Positions 7,803 to 16,913 of a stretch of 40,252 nucleotides of DNA are shown piece by piece; position 1 is the first letter of the stretch, and every line of letters begins with the position of its first letter. The translations under genes and the position numbers were made by a program. Source of the DNA: Acinetobacter sp. (lineage in GTDB: Bacteria > Pseudomonadota > Gammaproteobacteria > Pseudomonadales > Moraxellaceae); the NCBI GenBank assembly GCA_031277915.1, contig JAITLL010000058.1:1-40252 (forward strand), written 5' to 3'. The notes under the pieces were generated by a model. That model worked only from the letters and a program-made list of their open reading frames with translations. It was not told the origin of the DNA and searched no databases.

Positions 7803-8339
7803 GTGCGACGTTTTGTTTCTCATTTCTCACTTGGTTTTCTCATTATTCTATTGGCTGCCTGTGCCAGTACACCTAAAAAACCTGCCCCACTTCCACCTGC
7901 TCAGGTTACTAAACTTAAAAGTATGCAGCTTCCAAATCGACTGCCTGTACCAGTAAAAGGTGTCGATCGAGATGAGTTAAAAGACACATGGGGAGCTGCC
8001 CGCAGTCAGGGTCGTAGTCACGAAGGAATTGATATTTTGGCTCCACGTGGAACCAAAGTGTACAGTACAACCGAAGGGCTTGTTGCCGATCTGCGTAATA
8101 ATAATTTAGGTGGTAAAGTCATCTGGATTTTAGGCCCAGCTGGAACTTGGCATTATTATGCTCATCTTGATGGTCACAAACGTGGTTTAAATGTGGGTGA
8201 CTATGTCAAAAAGGGCGATTTAATTGGCTATGTCGGCAACACGGGCAATGCACGTTATACTTCACCTCACCTCCACTATGGTCTTTATCTAGATGGTAAA
8301 GGACGTGGTGCTGTTAATCCTTATTCATATTTACGCTAG
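7803..8339 (+). CDS. M23-family peptidoglycan endopeptidase lipoprotein
   Basis: Periplasmic LytM/M23 metallopeptidase, expected to cleave peptide cross-links in peptidoglycan. It uses a GTG start, supported by GGGAG 7 nt upstream. The lipobox LLAAC puts the lipidated Cys at residue 20, and a Pro-rich linker follows. The zinc site looks intact: His73 and Asp77 (SHEGIDI), His121 (YYAHLDG) and the HLH pair His156/His158. This points to an active enzyme rather than an EnvC/NlpD-type activator. At 178 residues it is a minimal version without LysM or coiled coil. It sits between mutY and an 81-codon gene, so it is probably co-transcribed with repair genes. Confidence 0.92.
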   Translation: MRRFVSHFSLGFLIILLAACASTPKKPAPLPPAQVTKLKSMQLPNRLPVPVKGVDRDELKDTWGAARSQGRSHEGIDILAPRGTKVYSTTEGLVADLRNNNLGGKVIWILGPAGTWHYYAHLDGHKRGLNVGDYVKKGDLIGYVGNTGNARYTSPHLHYGLYLDGKGRGAVNPYSYLR

Positions 8340-8348
8340 GAACGTTTT

Positions 8349-8594
8349 ATGTCGGAAGCGCTGATCAATCGCTTAGTAGAGTTTGCCGAGTCTGGTAACC
8401 AGCAAAAGATCATTTTAAATGGCAATAGCTATCAAGGCTGGATCATGGAAATCAGCGATGATGCCCTACTGATCAGTACCGGTTTTTCAGATAAAGTTGG
8501 CAAAGACTTTTGGCTAAAGTTTGAAGACTTAACTCAAGCTGAACTGTATTATTGGGACACTCGCCCAAATGAATGGGTGTTATTTAAACTTTAA
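8349..8594 (+). CDS. small protein of unknown function (81 residues)
   Basis: I do not recognise a family. The protein is acidic and soluble, with a short N-terminal helix (ALINRLVEFAESG) followed by alternating strand-like segments (KIILNGNSYQGWIMEI, DALLIST, DFWLKFEDL, ELYYWDT, WVLFKL). This pattern resembles a small beta-barrel (Sm/SH3-like), which is inference only. AGGA lies 8 nt before the ATG, and the gene starts 9 nt after the M23 gene stop and 30 nt before tag. Translational coupling inside the mutY-tag unit is likely. Confidence 0.8.
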   Translation: MSEALINRLVEFAESGNQQKIILNGNSYQGWIMEISDDALLISTGFSDKVGKDFWLKFEDLTQAELYYWDTRPNEWVLFKL

Positions 8595-8624
8595 AATTCT
8601 AAGATAAATACAAGGAGCATCATC

Positions 8625-9185
8625 ATGAAAACTCAACGCTGCGGATGGTGTTCCGATGATCCACTCTATATTACCTATCATGATGAAGAATGGGGTAAAC
8701 CAGAGCACGATGAAGCACGGCTATTTGAAATGCTTTGCCTTGAAGGCCAACAAGCTGGCTTATCATGGATTACCGTACTAAAAAAAAGAGAAAGTTATCG
8801 TCAGCACTTCTTTAATCATCCAATTGAAAACATTGCTTCATTTACAGATGACTTTTTAGAACTAAAATTATCCGATGCAGGCCTAATTCGTCACTTGGGT
8901 AAACTCAAAGCCATTCGTGATAATGCAATTGCTTGGCAAGCGCTAAAAGTACAAGTCGGTGATGTTCCTACATGGCTTTGGCAGTTTGTAGATGCAACTC
9001 CTCAACACAATGATGTTGTCGATTACCGACAAGCCCCTGCCCAAACTGAGCTCAGTGTAAAACTTTCTAAAACTCTTAAAAAGAATGGTTTCAAATTTGT
9101 CGGCCCAACCACCTGTTATGCTTTTATGCAAGCAGTAGGCATGGTCAACGATCATGAAAATAATTGTCAATTTAAAGCTTCATAA
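8625..9185 (+). CDS. tag: DNA-3-methyladenine glycosylase I
   Basis: Constitutive alkylation-repair glycosylase that removes 3-methyladenine. It is 186 residues long, as in E. coli Tag (187). The zinc-snap ligands are all present: Cys6, His19, His177 and Cys181. The substrate-binding Glu in LEGQQAGLSW is at residue 40, and YITYHDEEWG is a family signature. AAGGAG lies 9 nt before the ATG. Its position two genes after mutY places two DNA glycosylases in one probable operon. Confidence 0.97.
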   Translation: MKTQRCGWCSDDPLYITYHDEEWGKPEHDEARLFEMLCLEGQQAGLSWITVLKKRESYRQHFFNHPIENIASFTDDFLELKLSDAGLIRHLGKLKAIRDNAIAWQALKVQVGDVPTWLWQFVDATPQHNDVVDYRQAPAQTELSVKLSKTLKKNGFKFVGPTTCYAFMQAVGMVNDHENNCQFKAS

Positions 9186-9222
9186 CCCACCAGAATGGTT
9201 CAAATCCGTTTAAGGAGTTCCG

Positions 9223-10251
9223 ATGAGCAACAATCCGATTCAGGCTTATGCTGCAATGCAGGCAGGTGAAAAACTGGTTCCTTACCAATTTGATGCAGGT
9301 GAATTACACCCCCATCAGGTTGAAGTAAAAGTTGAATACTGTGGTTTATGTCATTCTGATATTTCTGTTTTGAACAATGAATGGCGTTCAACTGTATACC
9401 CTGTGGTTGCAGGTCATGAAATTATTGGACGAATTGTAGCTTTGGGCTCAGAAGCCAAAGGGCTACAAGTTGGGCAACGTGTGGGTATTGGTTGGACCGC
9501 TGAAAGTTGCCAAGCCTGTGATGAGTGTATTGGTGGTCAGCAAGTACTTTGTACGGGTGAAAATGTCGCAACAATCGTGGGGCATGCTGGTGGCTTTGCC
9601 GATAAAGTCCGTGCAGGCTGGCAGTGGGCGATTCCCCTTCCTGATGATTTAGACCCAGAAAGTGCAGGTCCTCTACTTTGTGGTGGAATTACCGTTTTTG
9701 ACCCACTCCTCAAACACAAAATTCAGGCAACACATCATGTCGGTGTGATTGGCATTGGCGGTTTAGGTCATATGGCGATTAAGCTACTTAAAGCTTGGGG
9801 CTGTGAAATCACTGCTTTTAGTTCTAACCCTGACAAAACAGAAGAACTCAAAGCAATGGGAGCTGACCATGTGGTGAATAGCCGCGATACCGACGCAGTA
9901 ACAGCACAAAAAGGTAAATTTGATTTATTGCTCAGCACAGTAAACGTAACTTTAAATTGGCGTGCTTTTATTTCTACACTAGCACCAAACGGTTCGTTGC
10001 ACTTTTTGGGACTTACCCTTGAACCTGTTCCTGTTTCGGTCGGCTCTCTTATTGGTGGTGCTAAGTCAGTAACAGGCTCACCTACAGGTTCACCTGCTGC
10101 ACTACGTCAACTTTTAAAGTTTGCTGCCCGTAAAAAAATTGCACCTCAAATTGAACTGTTTCCAATGTCACAGCTCAACGAAGCAATTGAACGTCTACAC
10201 TCAGGTCAGGCACGCTACCGTATTGTGCTTAAAGCAGACTTTGCAGAATAA
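9223..10251 (+). CDS. zinc-dependent alcohol dehydrogenase (YahK/CAD-type)
   Basis: Medium-chain dehydrogenase/reductase, 342 residues, cytoplasmic. Catalytic zinc ligands are Cys40, His65-Glu66 and Cys153. Structural zinc ligands are Cys96, Cys99, Cys102 and Cys110. The Rossmann GIGGLG loop is at 177-182, and the Ser-rich loop after strand 2 (AFSSNPDK) suggests NADPH preference. The overall look is that of E. coli YahK and plant cinnamyl-alcohol dehydrogenase-type aldehyde reductases. TAAGGAG precedes the ATG by 6 nt. It lies 37 nt after tag and meets the MocR gene end-to-end with a 3-nt gap. The true substrate is unknown. Confidence 0.92.
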   Translation: MSNNPIQAYAAMQAGEKLVPYQFDAGELHPHQVEVKVEYCGLCHSDISVLNNEWRSTVYPVVAGHEIIGRIVALGSEAKGLQVGQRVGIGWTAESCQACDECIGGQQVLCTGENVATIVGHAGGFADKVRAGWQWAIPLPDDLDPESAGPLLCGGITVFDPLLKHKIQATHHVGVIGIGGLGHMAIKLLKAWGCEITAFSSNPDKTEELKAMGADHVVNSRDTDAVTAQKGKFDLLLSTVNVTLNWRAFISTLAPNGSLHFLGLTLEPVPVSVGSLIGGAKSVTGSPTGSPAALRQLLKFAARKKIAPQIELFPMSQLNEAIERLHSGQARYRIVLKADFAE

Positions 10252-10254
10252 AAA

Positions 10255-11679
10255 CTAACTCACTGTTTTCATCTGTTGTCGTGACCAGTCCGCCAAGTCT
10301 TTAATCGCTTGGCGGACATCTGTTGTTAATTCATGCCCTGCATTTAAACGAATAAAGTGCCGATAGCGTTCATCCTCACCAAACACATGTCCAGGAACTA
10401 CAGTAATTCCCTGAGATTTTGCAGTGTAATAGAGCGTTAAACTGTCTACAGTTTGAGGTAACTGTATCCATAACGCATATCCCCCTTCCGGTTGGTTTAG
10501 TGCAATTGGAATGCCTTCAAAGGCTTTTAAAATACAGCTACGATACTGCTCGACTTGGCGCATTAAACTTGGTCGTAGTTGCTCTAAATGCTCTCGATAA
10601 CCACGACTATAAATAAAGTCTGCCAAACCCAACTGTAACGGCGTATTCACCCCAATATTATTGGCCCATAGCTCAAGTCTTAAATGCTGTATCTTTGAGC
10701 TTAAACAAAACCACCCTACCCGATATGCACTCGACAGTGATTTAGAAACCGATCCACACAAAATGACATAACCTTCACGATCCCAATAACGAATCGGTAG
10801 CGGACGTTCATTACTGTAACCACACTCACCAAAAATATCGTCTTCAATAATAAAACACTGATACTTTGCAGCTAATTCAGCAATTTTTTGTTTTTCTGCA
10901 TTACTTAAACAATATCCCAAAGGGTTTTGATAGTTAGCTGTCATTAAGCAAACTTTAGCCAAACCTTGCTGCATCAATGATTCTAAGCGCTCAAGATCAA
11001 TACCACGATGGTGCGCCGGAATTTCAATAATTTGCCGCTTTAAGCCTGCTAAAAGCTGTAATTGCCCATTAAAAGTAGGCGTCGGAATTAAAATACTATC
11101 CCCAACTTCTGTTAGATGTTGAATCACCAAAGACAAAGCAGGCATGCAGCCATTGGTAATGAAAATATCTTCTGTTGCGATAAAAATGCCATCTTCACGC
11201 CAATGATCAGATAGTGCTTTTCTTAATTGCTCATGCCCTTGTTTATTACAATAAAGGAAGTCTTGTGGTTGGCAATTTTTTAAAGCCCGTTGAATAGAAC
11301 GACGTAAACCTTCCACCGGAATAAAATGGGGTGTTAACTGAATAGAACCCAAAGGAACCAAATGGCTTTGTAATGCAGCTTCCTGAATTTGATTATGCAA
11401 TTCCAGATTTGAAACTTGCCGAGGTAAGGACAAAAAATCTGGGCTATCGGGAATAGGGCTAGCTTGTGTTCGAGCAACCACAAAATAACCCGATTTCGGC
11501 TTTACATAAATGAGCCCCCTCGCCTCAAGTAACTCATAACAACTTTTTGCTGTACTTAAACTAATGCTGTGTTGACGAGCAAAATCTCGTAAAGAAGTAA
11601 GCTTCTGATGAGGTTTGAGCTCATCTTGATAAATACGATGCGCTAATTGGTTGGCAAGAACCTGATATTGGAAAGTCAT
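10255..11679 (-). CDS. MocR-type (GntR/aminotransferase) transcriptional regulator
   Basis: Fusion of an N-terminal GntR winged helix (about 1-70, with LTSLRDFARQHSISLSTA) and a fold-type I aminotransferase domain (about 105-474). The PLP-binding Lys313 is in SVSKSLSSAYR, with Asp280/281 in IIEDD and Asn252 in NYQNP. Such proteins normally use PLP as an effector-sensing cofactor and do not act as enzymes. PdxR, GabR and TauR are known examples, but I cannot assign this one to any of them. It is convergent with the dehydrogenase and divergent from a small lipoprotein gene 90 bp away. A perfect 10-bp palindrome lies inside its last codons (see findings). Confidence 0.93.
   Translation of the reverse strand: MTFQYQVLANQLAHRIYQDELKPHQKLTSLRDFARQHSISLSTAKSCYELLEARGLIYVKPKSGYFVVARTQASPIPDSPDFLSLPRQVSNLELHNQIQEAALQSHLVPLGSIQLTPHFIPVEGLRRSIQRALKNCQPQDFLYCNKQGHEQLRKALSDHWREDGIFIATEDIFITNGCMPALSLVIQHLTEVGDSILIPTPTFNGQLQLLAGLKRQIIEIPAHHRGIDLERLESLMQQGLAKVCLMTANYQNPLGYCLSNAEKQKIAELAAKYQCFIIEDDIFGECGYSNERPLPIRYWDREGYVILCGSVSKSLSSAYRVGWFCLSSKIQHLRLELWANNIGVNTPLQLGLADFIYSRGYREHLEQLRPSLMRQVEQYRSCILKAFEGIPIALNQPEGGYALWIQLPQTVDSLTLYYTAKSQGITVVPGHVFGEDERYRHFIRLNAGHELTTDVRQAIKDLADWSRQQMKTVS
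10288..10317. repeat. 10-bp perfect inverted repeat at the adh/mocR gene junction
   Basis: GTCCGCCAAG and CTTGGCGGAC with a 10-nt loop, inside the last 20 codons of the MocR gene and 37 bp past the dehydrogenase stop. It is GC-rich against an AT-rich background, and no T tract follows on either strand. Confidence 0.6.
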
Positions 11680-11769
11680 TCTGTGCTGCTTTTTTTAAAA
11701 GTTCTGTATCTGTATTGCTTTATAGAACACCTTTAGGCTATAGAAATCAACTCAGTAAGTAGCAAAGTC

Positions 11770-12144
11770 ATGAAATTAAAAACTATATTTTTATTTCCTA
11801 TTATTTTAGCGGGCTGCCAACCGCAACCAAAAAACGAGCAGTACAGACATACGGTTTGCCAAAGTCTCATTGAAGGTTATTTAAAAATGACCAATCAACA
11901 AGACTATAAAATGGAGCAACGCACTGATGATGAGGCCAGTACGATTTCTCATTATCAATATAAGCGTAATAGCTCAAATGAAGTTGTAATGGCGAACTCG
12001 GTTTATTCCAAATTATATTTTAGTTGCCGCCAACAGCAAAAAAGCTATTTTCTGGCACAGCATTCATCAGAAGGACAAACGACTCCAATTTTAGAAGTTC
12101 ATTTTCCAACTGACAGTTATGCTACTTTTAGAGACAGGTTTTAA
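11770..12144 (+). CDS. small lipoprotein of unknown function
   Basis: 124 residues with a type II signal peptide (MKLKTIFLFPIILAGC, lipidated Cys16). The mature part is hydrophilic, with CQSLIEGYLKMTNQQDYK and a later YFSCRQQQKSYFLAQH segment that could be disulfide-linked (Cys about 36 and 79). No known family is recognised. Its last 17 nt overlap the end of the convergent LysR gene, so the two transcripts can form antisense pairs. The Shine-Dalgarno is weak (AAGTAGCAAAG before the ATG). Confidence 0.75.
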   Translation: MKLKTIFLFPIILAGCQPQPKNEQYRHTVCQSLIEGYLKMTNQQDYKMEQRTDDEASTISHYQYKRNSSNEVVMANSVYSKLYFSCRQQQKSYFLAQHSSEGQTTPILEVHFPTDSYATFRDRF

Positions 12145-13030
12145 AACCGTCTTGTAATTGCTCTGCCAAAAATTCAATAAATAAACGGATTCGCTTTGGT
12201 AGATGCTCTTGTTGATAATACACAGCATGGATGCTTTGAAGTTGTAGCTCTATCTCATCTTCAAATAAAGCAACTAAACGACCTTCTTCTAAATCTTTCC
12301 AAACCATAAACTCTGATAAGCATGTAATTCCATGCCCACGTAGTGCTAGCTGCCGAACTGTTTCCCCATTTGAAGCTTTAATATGAGGTTGAGCTACAAA
12401 GTAGTCACTCCCTATTTTTAGTGGCCAAGTATTTAAATGAGCAGGCTTAGTAAAACCAATAAGTTCATGTTCATTTAACTCTTGTTGTTGCTGAGGATAA
12501 CCTGCTCGATTTAAATATTCAGGGCTAGCAACCATATATAAACGACTTTTACATACCAATTTTGCACGCATACTAGAGTCATTTAGCTCACCAAATCGGA
12601 ATGCGACATCGGTTTTATGCTGTAGCAGATCAATGACCTGATCATTGCTATTTAACTCAATTTCAATATGAGGATATCGCTTGCGAAACGCATGCATTAA
12701 TGGAGCAACCACATGTAAAACAAAGGGTGTTGCCGAATCGATTCTTATAAGACCAGAAGTATCTTGATCAGACTTTTGTAATTCTTCTTCAGCAGCATTC
12801 AGCTCATTTAAAATTTTACGAGCCTTCACAAGAAACTGTTGTCCTTCTTGTGTTAGTTTCAACTTACGAGTCGTTCGCTCAAGTAAGGTTACATCTAGCT
12901 TCGCCTCTAATCGCGTTAAAGATCGACTTACCCCTGAAGGTGTTTGTTTCAGGTGATCTGCTGCAGCAACAAAAGAACCCGTGTCAACAATTGCAATAAA
13001 TGCTACAAGTTCTTCAATAGTTGATTTCAT
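12128..13030 (-). CDS. LysR-family transcriptional regulator
   Basis: 300 residues with a winged helix-turn-helix at about 1-60 (FVAAADHLKQTPSGVSRSLTRLE) and a periplasmic-binding-like effector domain after about residue 90. It belongs to the large YafC/DsdC-like group, and the effector cannot be told. It is divergent from the aldo/keto reductase-MFS pair across a 120-bp gap that holds a CATTA-N5-TAATG dyad close to its own start codon. The classical LysR arrangement suggests it controls that pair and itself. Its 3' end overlaps the convergent lipoprotein gene by 17 nt. Confidence 0.93.
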   Translation of the reverse strand: MKSTIEELVAFIAIVDTGSFVAAADHLKQTPSGVSRSLTRLEAKLDVTLLERTTRKLKLTQEGQQFLVKARKILNELNAAEEELQKSDQDTSGLIRIDSATPFVLHVVAPLMHAFRKRYPHIEIELNSNDQVIDLLQHKTDVAFRFGELNDSSMRAKLVCKSRLYMVASPEYLNRAGYPQQQQELNEHELIGFTKPAHLNTWPLKIGSDYFVAQPHIKASNGETVRQLALRGHGITCLSEFMVWKDLEEGRLVALFEDEIELQLQSIHAVYYQQEHLPKRIRLFIEFLAEQLQDGFKTCL

Positions 13031-13039
13031 GTCTTATTC

Positions 13040-13054
13040 CATTATTGACTAATG
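13040..13054. promoter_or_regulatory. candidate LysR operator
   Basis: CATTA-N5-TAATG dyad 10 bp upstream of the LysR start, in the gap shared with the divergent aldo/keto reductase. It overlaps a TTGACT that could be a -35 box. The shape fits the T-N11-A pattern of LysR sites. Confidence 0.4.
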
Positions 13055-13150
13055 ATCAAAGATATTTTGCTTATTCATGTATTTTTTCGCAACAATAAAA
13101 AAAGCAAAATGCATCTCATGTTAAATGATTACTCAAATTTAGGTGAACAT

Positions 13151-13954
13151 ATGAATATTCCACGTTTTGGTCTAGGTACTTTCCGTCTTCAAGAACAAGC
13201 AGTCATTGATTCTGTGAAAACTGCTTTAGACGTAGGTTACCGTGTAATTGATACAGCTCAAATTTATGGCAATGAAGCAGCGATTGGTCAAGCCATTGCC
13301 GAAAGCGGTGTATCACGTCAGGACTTATTTCTAACCACAAAAATCTGGGTAGATAATTTTGCTCAAGATAAGTTTATTCCAAGCTTAAAAGAAAGCTTAG
13401 AAAAGCTTCGTACTGACCATGTCGATTTAACTTTGATTCATTGGCCAGCGCCAGATTTAGGCGTTTCGATTCCTGAAATCATGAAGCTTTTACTTGAAGC
13501 GAAACAACAAGGTCTTACTAAACAAATTGGTATTTCAAACTTCAATATTGAGCTTACCCAACAAGCAATTGACACAATTGGTGCTGAAAATATTGCAACT
13601 AACCAGATTGAGTTAAGCCCTTATCTTCAAAACCATAAACTTGTAAATTTCTTACAAGAGAAGAATATTGATGTCACTTCATATATGACACTTGCATACG
13701 GTAAAGTGCTTCAAGACCCTGTTTTAACTGAAATTGCAGCAGCTCATAAAGCAACAACAGCACAAATTGCACTTGCGTGGGCATTGCAACGTGGTTTTGC
13801 AGTCATTCCATCTTCGACTAAACGTGAAAACCTGATGAGCAACTTAAAAGCACAGGATATCGAGTTAACTTCAGCTGAAATGCAAATGATTGCCGAACTT
13901 GATCGCAACAGTCGTGAAGTTAGCCCAGAGCCATGGGCACCAGTTTGGGACTAA
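13151..13954 (+). CDS. dkgB: aldo/keto reductase (DkgB-type)
   Basis: NADPH-dependent carbonyl reductase of the AKR superfamily, 267 residues and cytoplasmic. The full catalytic tetrad is visible: Asp35, Tyr39, Lys64 and His97. The C-terminal segment [14 protein letters not shown] is the cofactor-binding signature. A longer frame opens at 13052, but I chose 13151 because AGGTGA lies just before it and the protein then begins at the usual [14 protein letters not shown]. Length and N-terminus match the methylglyoxal/2,5-diketogluconate reductase DkgB. Actual substrate is unproven. The MFS gene starts 4 nt after the stop, so the two form an operon under the divergent LysR regulator. Confidence 0.88.
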   Translation: MNIPRFGLGTFRLQEQAVIDSVKTALDVGYRVIDTAQIYGNEAAIGQAIAESGVSRQDLFLTTKIWVDNFAQDKFIPSLKESLEKLRTDHVDLTLIHWPAPDLGVSIPEIMKLLLEAKQQGLTKQIGISNFNIELTQQAIDTIGAENIATNQIELSPYLQNHKLVNFLQEKNIDVTSYMTLAYGKVLQDPVLTEIAAAHKATTAQIALAWALQRGFAVIPSSTKRENLMSNLKAQDIELTSAEMQMIAELDRNSREVSPEPWAPVWD

Positions 13955-13958
13955 ACTC

Positions 13959-15149
13959 ATGAACACTCAATCAAATACGGCGTTCTCGTTATTGGCATTG
14001 GCAATTGGTGCCTTTGCCATTGGCACCACAGAATTCTCACCAATGGGACTGTTGCCGAATATCGCTAATGATTTAGGGATTTCAATTCCAACGGCCGGAA
14101 TGTTAATTACGGGCTATGCACTTGGCGTCATGCTAGGTGCCCCGTTCATGACACTTTGGTTTGGTGGTTTTGCACGACGTAATGCGCTTATCTTTCTGAT
14201 GGCGATCTTTACGGTAGGTAACCTGATAGCGGCATTTTCACCAAGCTATATGAGCTTATTAGGTGCGCGTCTCATCACAAGCCTTAACCATGGTGCTTTC
14301 TTTGGGATAGGTTCAGTTGTAGCAGCAAGCATTGTGCCCGCACATAAACAGGCCAGTGCTGTAGCAACCATGTTTATGGGCTTAACCATTGCCAACATTG
14401 GTGGTGTACCGTTGGCAACATGGGTTGGGCAAAACATTGGCTGGCGTATGTCTTTCCTTGCGATTTCATTGCTTGGTGTAATTACTATGCTCGCTTTATG
14501 GAAAGCATTACCACAAGGTATGGTTGCCCAGAAACCGAATGTGAAAGCTGAGTTGAAAGTGTTAACGCGCACTCCTGTAATACTTGCTCTACTCACCACC
14601 GTACTTGGTGCAGGTGCAATGTTTACGCTCTATACCTATATCGCGCCAAGTTTGACTGAGTTTACACATGCTTCACCGACCTTCATTACGTTTATGCTGA
14701 TGTTGATTGGTGTCGGTTTCTCGGTTGGTAACCATTTAGGCGGTCGCTTTGCAGATTTGTCTATTAACAAAACTCTAATTGGTTTCTTAGTTCTGTTAAT
14801 TGTGATGATGGTAATTTTCCCAATCCTTGCACAAAGCCATATTGGAGCAGCCATTGCCTTAGTCATCTGGGGTGCTGCAACCTTTGCTTTAGTACCGCCA
14901 TTGCAAATGCGCGTAATGTCAGTTGCTCATGAAGCACCAGGCCTTGCCTCTTCAGTGAATATCGGTGCCTTTAACTTAGGTAACGCAGTTGGAGCAGCAG
15001 CAGGTGCGTTAGTACTCGATTTAGGTTGGGGTTATAGCGCAGTATCATTTGCTGGTGCATTGCTAGCAGGGTTAGGTTTACTGTTGGTTTTATACCAAAT
15101 CAAACGTGAAAGTAGCCCAGCTCGAACTTTGCAGCAATGTTCAGATTAA
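13959..15149 (+). CDS. MFS transporter, DHA1 family (AraJ/YdhP-like)
   Basis: Inner-membrane secondary transporter, 396 residues with about 12 hydrophobic helices. The N-terminus (LLALAIGAFAIGTTEFSPMGLLP) and the GxxxxR-type loop after helix 2 (FGGFARRNALI) are typical of the DHA1 arabinose-efflux/YdhP group. The start at 13959 is chosen because it lies 4 nt after the reductase stop. A longer frame from 13890 would overlap that gene. Co-transcription with the reductase suggests that one handles a compound the other reduces or exports. A strong bidirectional terminator follows. Confidence 0.92.
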   Translation: MNTQSNTAFSLLALAIGAFAIGTTEFSPMGLLPNIANDLGISIPTAGMLITGYALGVMLGAPFMTLWFGGFARRNALIFLMAIFTVGNLIAAFSPSYMSLLGARLITSLNHGAFFGIGSVVAASIVPAHKQASAVATMFMGLTIANIGGVPLATWVGQNIGWRMSFLAISLLGVITMLALWKALPQGMVAQKPNVKAELKVLTRTPVILALLTTVLGAGAMFTLYTYIAPSLTEFTHASPTFITFMLMLIGVGFSVGNHLGGRFADLSINKTLIGFLVLLIVMMVIFPILAQSHIGAAIALVIWGAATFALVPPLQMRVMSVAHEAPGLASSVNIGAFNLGNAVGAAAGALVLDLGWGYSAVSFAGALLAGLGLLLVLYQIKRESSPARTLQQCSD

Positions 15150-15150
15150 T

Positions 15151-15180
15151 AAAAAGCGCCTGAAATCAGGCGCTTTTTTT
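15151..15180. terminator. bidirectional terminator between MFS and START-domain genes
   Basis: Perfect stem AGCGCCTGA/TCAGGCGCT (15155-15163, 15166-15174) flanked by A5 on the left and T7 on the right. It can serve both converging genes. Confidence 0.92.
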
Positions 15181-15189
15181 ATGCTTTAT

Positions 15190-15843
15190 TTATTTTAAAA
15201 TATCGGGCAGTTTAGGCTGTTCATAAATCGGGTTCATTACTTCCCTCTTCATTTTGAGCAGCATCTGATACGGTTGCTGCTGAACAAACATATTGACGAA
15301 GCTTAAAGGAATTGAACCAGCTGGATCTGCATAGCCACTAGTAGTTACTTTAACTTTGTTATTCGCTAATTTCTGGAACGTCCATTCGCCTTCATAACGG
15401 GTTAAACGTACCACATCGGGTTGAATCGGATAGTTACTATTAATCGCTGTGTTCTTAATCGTAATGACGCCATTAGCAGCTTTACTCATTTTTCCTTTCA
15501 CCACCACATCGCGATCTTTTAGAGGAAAAGGAAAATCTAACACCATATATAAAGTAAATTCGCCCTTCTTCTCATCCTGAGAAAGCATTTCAACTTTACC
15601 CATATAAGGCACCCACTGCGCTGCGCGATTTACATCTAAAACCACTGCTACAGCACGTTCAATGGGTACATCAAAGGTTGTTTCAGCTTTATATTGAAAG
15701 ACTGGATTATCAGCCTTTTGATAAGTCCACACTTTAATATGATTACGGTCAAGGCTAAGTTTAGCTTTGTCTGTAGAGGCAGCCCCTGCATAGAGGCTGC
15801 TTAAGCAAAGAAGAGTGGTCAAAGCAATTTGTTTTTTATTCAT
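15190..15843 (-). CDS. secreted START-domain (SRPBCC-fold) protein
   Basis: 217 residues with a Sec signal peptide (MNKKQIALTTLLCLSSLYAGA, cleavage after about residue 22). The remainder is a START-like lipid-binding domain: strand-rich, with VPIERAVAVVLDVNRAAQWVPYMGKVEML and the later GYADPAGSIPLSFVN. Bacterial START proteins of this kind are presumed to bind hydrophobic ligands in the periplasm; no ligand is known. I chose the ATG at 15843 because it gives the signal peptide directly. A longer frame to 15924 would overlap the end of dapB. It follows dapB after 64 bp on the same strand, with a 13-bp tandem repeat in the gap. Confidence 0.9.
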   Translation of the reverse strand: MNKKQIALTTLLCLSSLYAGAASTDKAKLSLDRNHIKVWTYQKADNPVFQYKAETTFDVPIERAVAVVLDVNRAAQWVPYMGKVEMLSQDEKKGEFTLYMVLDFPFPLKDRDVVVKGKMSKAANGVITIKNTAINSNYPIQPDVVRLTRYEGEWTFQKLANNKVKVTTSGYADPAGSIPLSFVNMFVQQQPYQMLLKMKREVMNPIYEQPKLPDILK

Positions 15844-15875
15844 GTTCTGCTCTATCTCGTTTTTCTCGCTACATA

Positions 15876-15901
15876 TAGGATGTGTACATAGGATGTGTAC
15901 A
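15876..15901. repeat. two tandem copies of a 13-bp unit
   Basis: TAGGATGTGTACA occurs twice without a gap between dapB and the START-domain gene. A slippage duplication is the simplest origin. It lengthens the 5' leader of the START gene and may vary among strains. Confidence 0.85.
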
Positions 15902-15907
15902 GATGGT

Positions 15908-16744
<837 letters not shown>

Positions 16745-16913
16745 TCATTTTTACGTAATTGGCTTACTATATCAAAACTCTTTGCTCACGATAAAAAGTA
16801 AAAAATATTTTTTAAAATGAACTGAAATTTAACCAGTTTTCACAAAAGTTAAAGAATTGATCTGCACACTACCGAGCCACGAATGAAAAAAAGATGACTA
16901 TAAGGAGTTCAGC

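Noticed and set aside
9194-9210. tRNA T-arm-like sequence AATGG-TTCAAAT-CCGTT between tag and the dehydrogenase gene
   Set aside because: No acceptor stem, anticodon arm or CCA end fits around it. The gap is only 37 nt and contains the dehydrogenase ribosome binding site.
13890-13958. N-terminal extension of the MFS protein
   Set aside because: It would overlap the end of the reductase gene. The ATG at 13959 gives the normal MFS start.
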